DNA from: Sphingobacterium sp. CZ-2
Lineage (GTDB): Bacteria; Bacteroidota; Bacteroidia; Sphingobacteriales; Sphingobacteriaceae
NCBI RefSeq assembly: GCF_004526235.1
Contig: NZ_CP038159.1
Location: 186,001-250,000 of the forward strand
Direction of reading: 5' to 3'
DNA: 64,000 nt
The position numbers and the translations under genes were made by a program. Each line of letters starts with the position of its first letter. The first letter of the stretch is position 1. The notes beneath the pieces are model-generated. The model was not told the DNA's origin. It was given only the letters and a program-made list of their open reading frames with translations, and ran no database searches. Positions 62,793 through 64,000 of this stretch are shown here, piece by piece.

Positions 62793-62800
62793 CAAAGATA
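62793..62800 (-). promoter_or_regulatory. -7 promoter box of trhO
   Basis: TATCTTTG on the minus strand lies 50 bp before the ATG at 62742 and matches TAnnTTTG. Confidence 0.55.
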
Positions 62801-62831
62801 AGGAAAATGAAAAAATAAAAATTGATGGCGA

Positions 62832-63068
62832 TCACTTTTTGATCAAGGGGGTCAATAAATACTCCAGCCCATTCAGTTTTATTTCGTAAAGTGTTTCCAA
62901 TAAAACACCCAATTTACCCGCTGGAAAGCCATTTTTTTTGAACCATACGAGGTATGGCTCCGGTAATCGGCAAAGAAGATAACCTTGATATTTTCCGAAA
63001 GGCATCTTCATGTTGGCCAATTCCACCAAGATATTCGGATCCATAAAATTAGTCTCTTGTTTTGCCAT
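62832..63068 (-). CDS. DUF3820 family protein
   Basis: This 78-residue protein contains MPFGKYQGYLLCRLPEPYLVWF, the core of DUF3820 (small proteins with an MPFGKYKG motif, possibly DNA- or ligand-binding, without an assigned function). It overlaps the 3' end of the glycosyltransferase gene by 20 bp and is probably co-transcribed. Confidence 0.88.
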   Translation of the reverse strand: MAKQETNFMDPNILVELANMKMPFGKYQGYLLCRLPEPYLVWFKKNGFPAGKLGVLLETLYEIKLNGLEYLLTPLIKK

Positions 63069-63807
63069 GGGTCAATCGGTGTTTTAATAGGCGCAGGGCA
63101 ATGATTCCATGGTTGAGTAGATTTGGAATCGTACCATAATATTTTTTGAAGATCTCGTAACGCTCTTTTAAGCTTTGTTTATGCCTTTGTTGCGACATGC
63201 CTCCAACCAAATATTTGGCCACATAGTCTTTTACATTGACCGTTTTCTTCGCTTTTTTAGCTGCACGGATCACCCAGTCGATATCCGAGCTGAGTTTATA
63301 TTGCATGTCATACGGTTCTGCAATTTCCCTTTTGACATAGATCGCCTGATGGCATACATTCATCCCGTATTTGAAGGACTTCCAATCAAAGGTATCTGGG
63401 CATTTGTGTCGACGATCGCCCAGGATCTCCCGATCTTCATTGACCAATTTGGTCTCGCCATAATAGATATCTGCATCTTCTCCGGAATTAAAAACCTTTT
63501 CCAAGGTGTCAGGGGCATAAAGTTCATCCCCAGAATTGAGGAAGAGTACATAATCGCCTGTTGCCAAGCGTAATCCCTTGTTCATGGCATCGTAGATACC
63601 TTTATCCTTTTCGGAAACAAGAACGGTGATATGATCTTTGTATTCCTGGATGACATCCAAGGTTCCATCATTGGAATTTCCATCGATGACAAGGTATTCT
63701 ATATTTGGATAGGTTTGCTGAGCAACCGATTCCAAGGTATACCTAATATCACGTACATTATTGTACACTATGGTAATGATGGATATTTTGGGTTTTGCGA
63801 ATGTCAT
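63049..63807 (-). CDS. Family 2 glycosyltransferase
   Basis: ATG 63805-63807 gives 252 residues (MTFAKPKISIITIVYNN), preferred over a start 21 codons upstream because a -7 box lies between. The GT-A fold features are SIITIVYNN, EYLVIDGNSNDGT and a DxD-like NSGDE (about 90-95), followed by the acceptor-region NVCHQAIY. It transfers a sugar from a nucleotide donor, probably in surface polysaccharide synthesis. It is the first gene of a unit with DUF3820. Confidence 0.9.
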   Translation of the reverse strand: MTFAKPKISIITIVYNNVRDIRYTLESVAQQTYPNIEYLVIDGNSNDGTLDVIQEYKDHITVLVSEKDKGIYDAMNKGLRLATGDYVLFLNSGDELYAPDTLEKVFNSGEDADIYYGETKLVNEDREILGDRRHKCPDTFDWKSFKYGMNVCHQAIYVKREIAEPYDMQYKLSSDIDWVIRAAKKAKKTVNVKDYVAKYLVGGMSQQRHKQSLKERYEIFKKYYGTIPNLLNHGIIALRLLKHRLTHGKTRD

Positions 63808-63829
63808 GATGGATTGTAATGCAACGGCA

Positions 63830-63837
63830 CAAAAATA
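63830..63837 (-). promoter_or_regulatory. -7 promoter box of the glycosyltransferase gene
   Basis: TATTTTTG on the minus strand lies 22 bp before the ATG at 63807 and matches TAnnTTTG. It supports that start over the longer reading frame. Confidence 0.5.
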
Positions 63838-63889
63838 GGGAATTAAGTGGAAATAAATATTATCTAACAAGTTGGCTTCGCTGCTAAAG

Positions 63890-63973
63890 CATACTGAAAG
63901 TAATGTTAAAGTATGTAAATCCTATGCTTCGCATACTTTTCAATGTTTTAACCTTGCTTTAAGCCTACTTAAA
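63890..63973 (-). repeat. Repeat C, copy C2 (opposite orientation to C1)
   Basis: Read on the minus strand, TTAAGTAGGCTTAAAGCAAGG (63953-63973) precedes a region with an internal TATGCGAAGCATA hairpin, then CATACTTTAACATTACTTTC and AGTATG (63890-63915). The last part matches C1 at 25 of 26 positions. It lies upstream of the glycosyltransferase gene; the following bases to 64000 show nothing recognisable. Confidence 0.68.
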
Positions 63974-64000
63974 TAACGATTCTAACCCAAAATCAATCAC

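Overview
The window looks like a chromosomal segment of a Bacteroidota bacterium, most likely family Sphingobacteriaceae (Sphingobacterium/Pedobacter-like). The reasons are: Bacteroidetes-type -7 boxes (TAnnTTTG) just before many starts and few Shine-Dalgarno sequences; lineage-typical families (DUF4293, DUF4407, TlpA proteins with a DUF4369-like N-terminus, PafA-like phosphatase, COG2509 oxidoreductase, a beta-lactamase-type hydrolase with a GH3-like N-terminus); and a sufBCD cluster. Most genes are housekeeping or envelope genes. No prophage, CRISPR array, restriction or defence island, or biosynthetic cluster was recognised.

Layout. 1-6.3 kb: 3' end of typA, Rieske protein, aldehyde dehydrogenase, ecotin, Asp/Glu racemase, DmpA-type peptidase, DUF4407 protein. 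6.4-11.4 kb: M3 peptidase, repeat, ABC exporter and truA. 11.4-15.7 kb: small secreted protein, an intact IS1182-family insertion sequence, then an orphan TPR histidine kinase starting 13 bp after the IS. 15.7-19.6 kb: small envelope proteins, ung, a candidate cysteine hydrolase and an Lrp regulator. 19.9-24.8 kb: sufBCD and an MFS transporter. 25-31.8 kb: repeats, tRNA-Gly, FAD oxidoreductase, a LemA-TPM-TPM cluster, TlpA-like protein, radA. 31.9-38.7 kb: ECF sigma factor with a membrane partner, M19 dipeptidase with serine hydrolase, xseAB, di-haem peroxidase. 38.7-49.6 kb: uvrA, PafA-like phosphatase, Rrf2 regulator, murF, pfkA, a split DsbD, birA. 49.6-53.5 kb: rsfS-ftsH-LUD-rhomboid. 53.5-58.2 kb: comM broken by a 1-nt frameshift, a YtxH/holin-like cassette, fcl, trmB. 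58.3-63.8 kb: M28 and M48 peptidases with small membrane proteins, trhO, DUF3820, glycosyltransferase.

The most distinctive structure is non-coding. Two families of palindromic intergenic repeats (called A and B here) recur. Family A has arms containing GTCATTGCGAGG and GAAGCAATCTT; family B has arms containing GTCATGCTGAGCG and GTCGAAGCATC. All five A copies lie between convergent transcription units, and they occupy every convergent gap longer than about 65 bp. In two of them a B palindrome sits inside the loop of A. Most copies carry extra tandem reiterations of their own outer ends with a period of 19-22 bp. An asymmetric loop gives A an orientation, and both orientations occur. A third repeat, C, is present twice in opposite orientation. 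These look like REPIN- or MITE-like elements that end up at gene ends and may serve as bidirectional terminators.

The genes mostly fall into short operons of one to four genes with intrinsic terminators marked where seen. Functional themes are Fe-S cluster supply (sufBCD, Rrf2), envelope and peptide turnover (several secreted peptidases, dipeptidase plus serine hydrolase, murF), periplasmic thiol chemistry (split DsbD, TlpA-like protein), DNA repair (ung, radA, uvrA, xseAB) and tRNA modification (truA, trmB, trhO).
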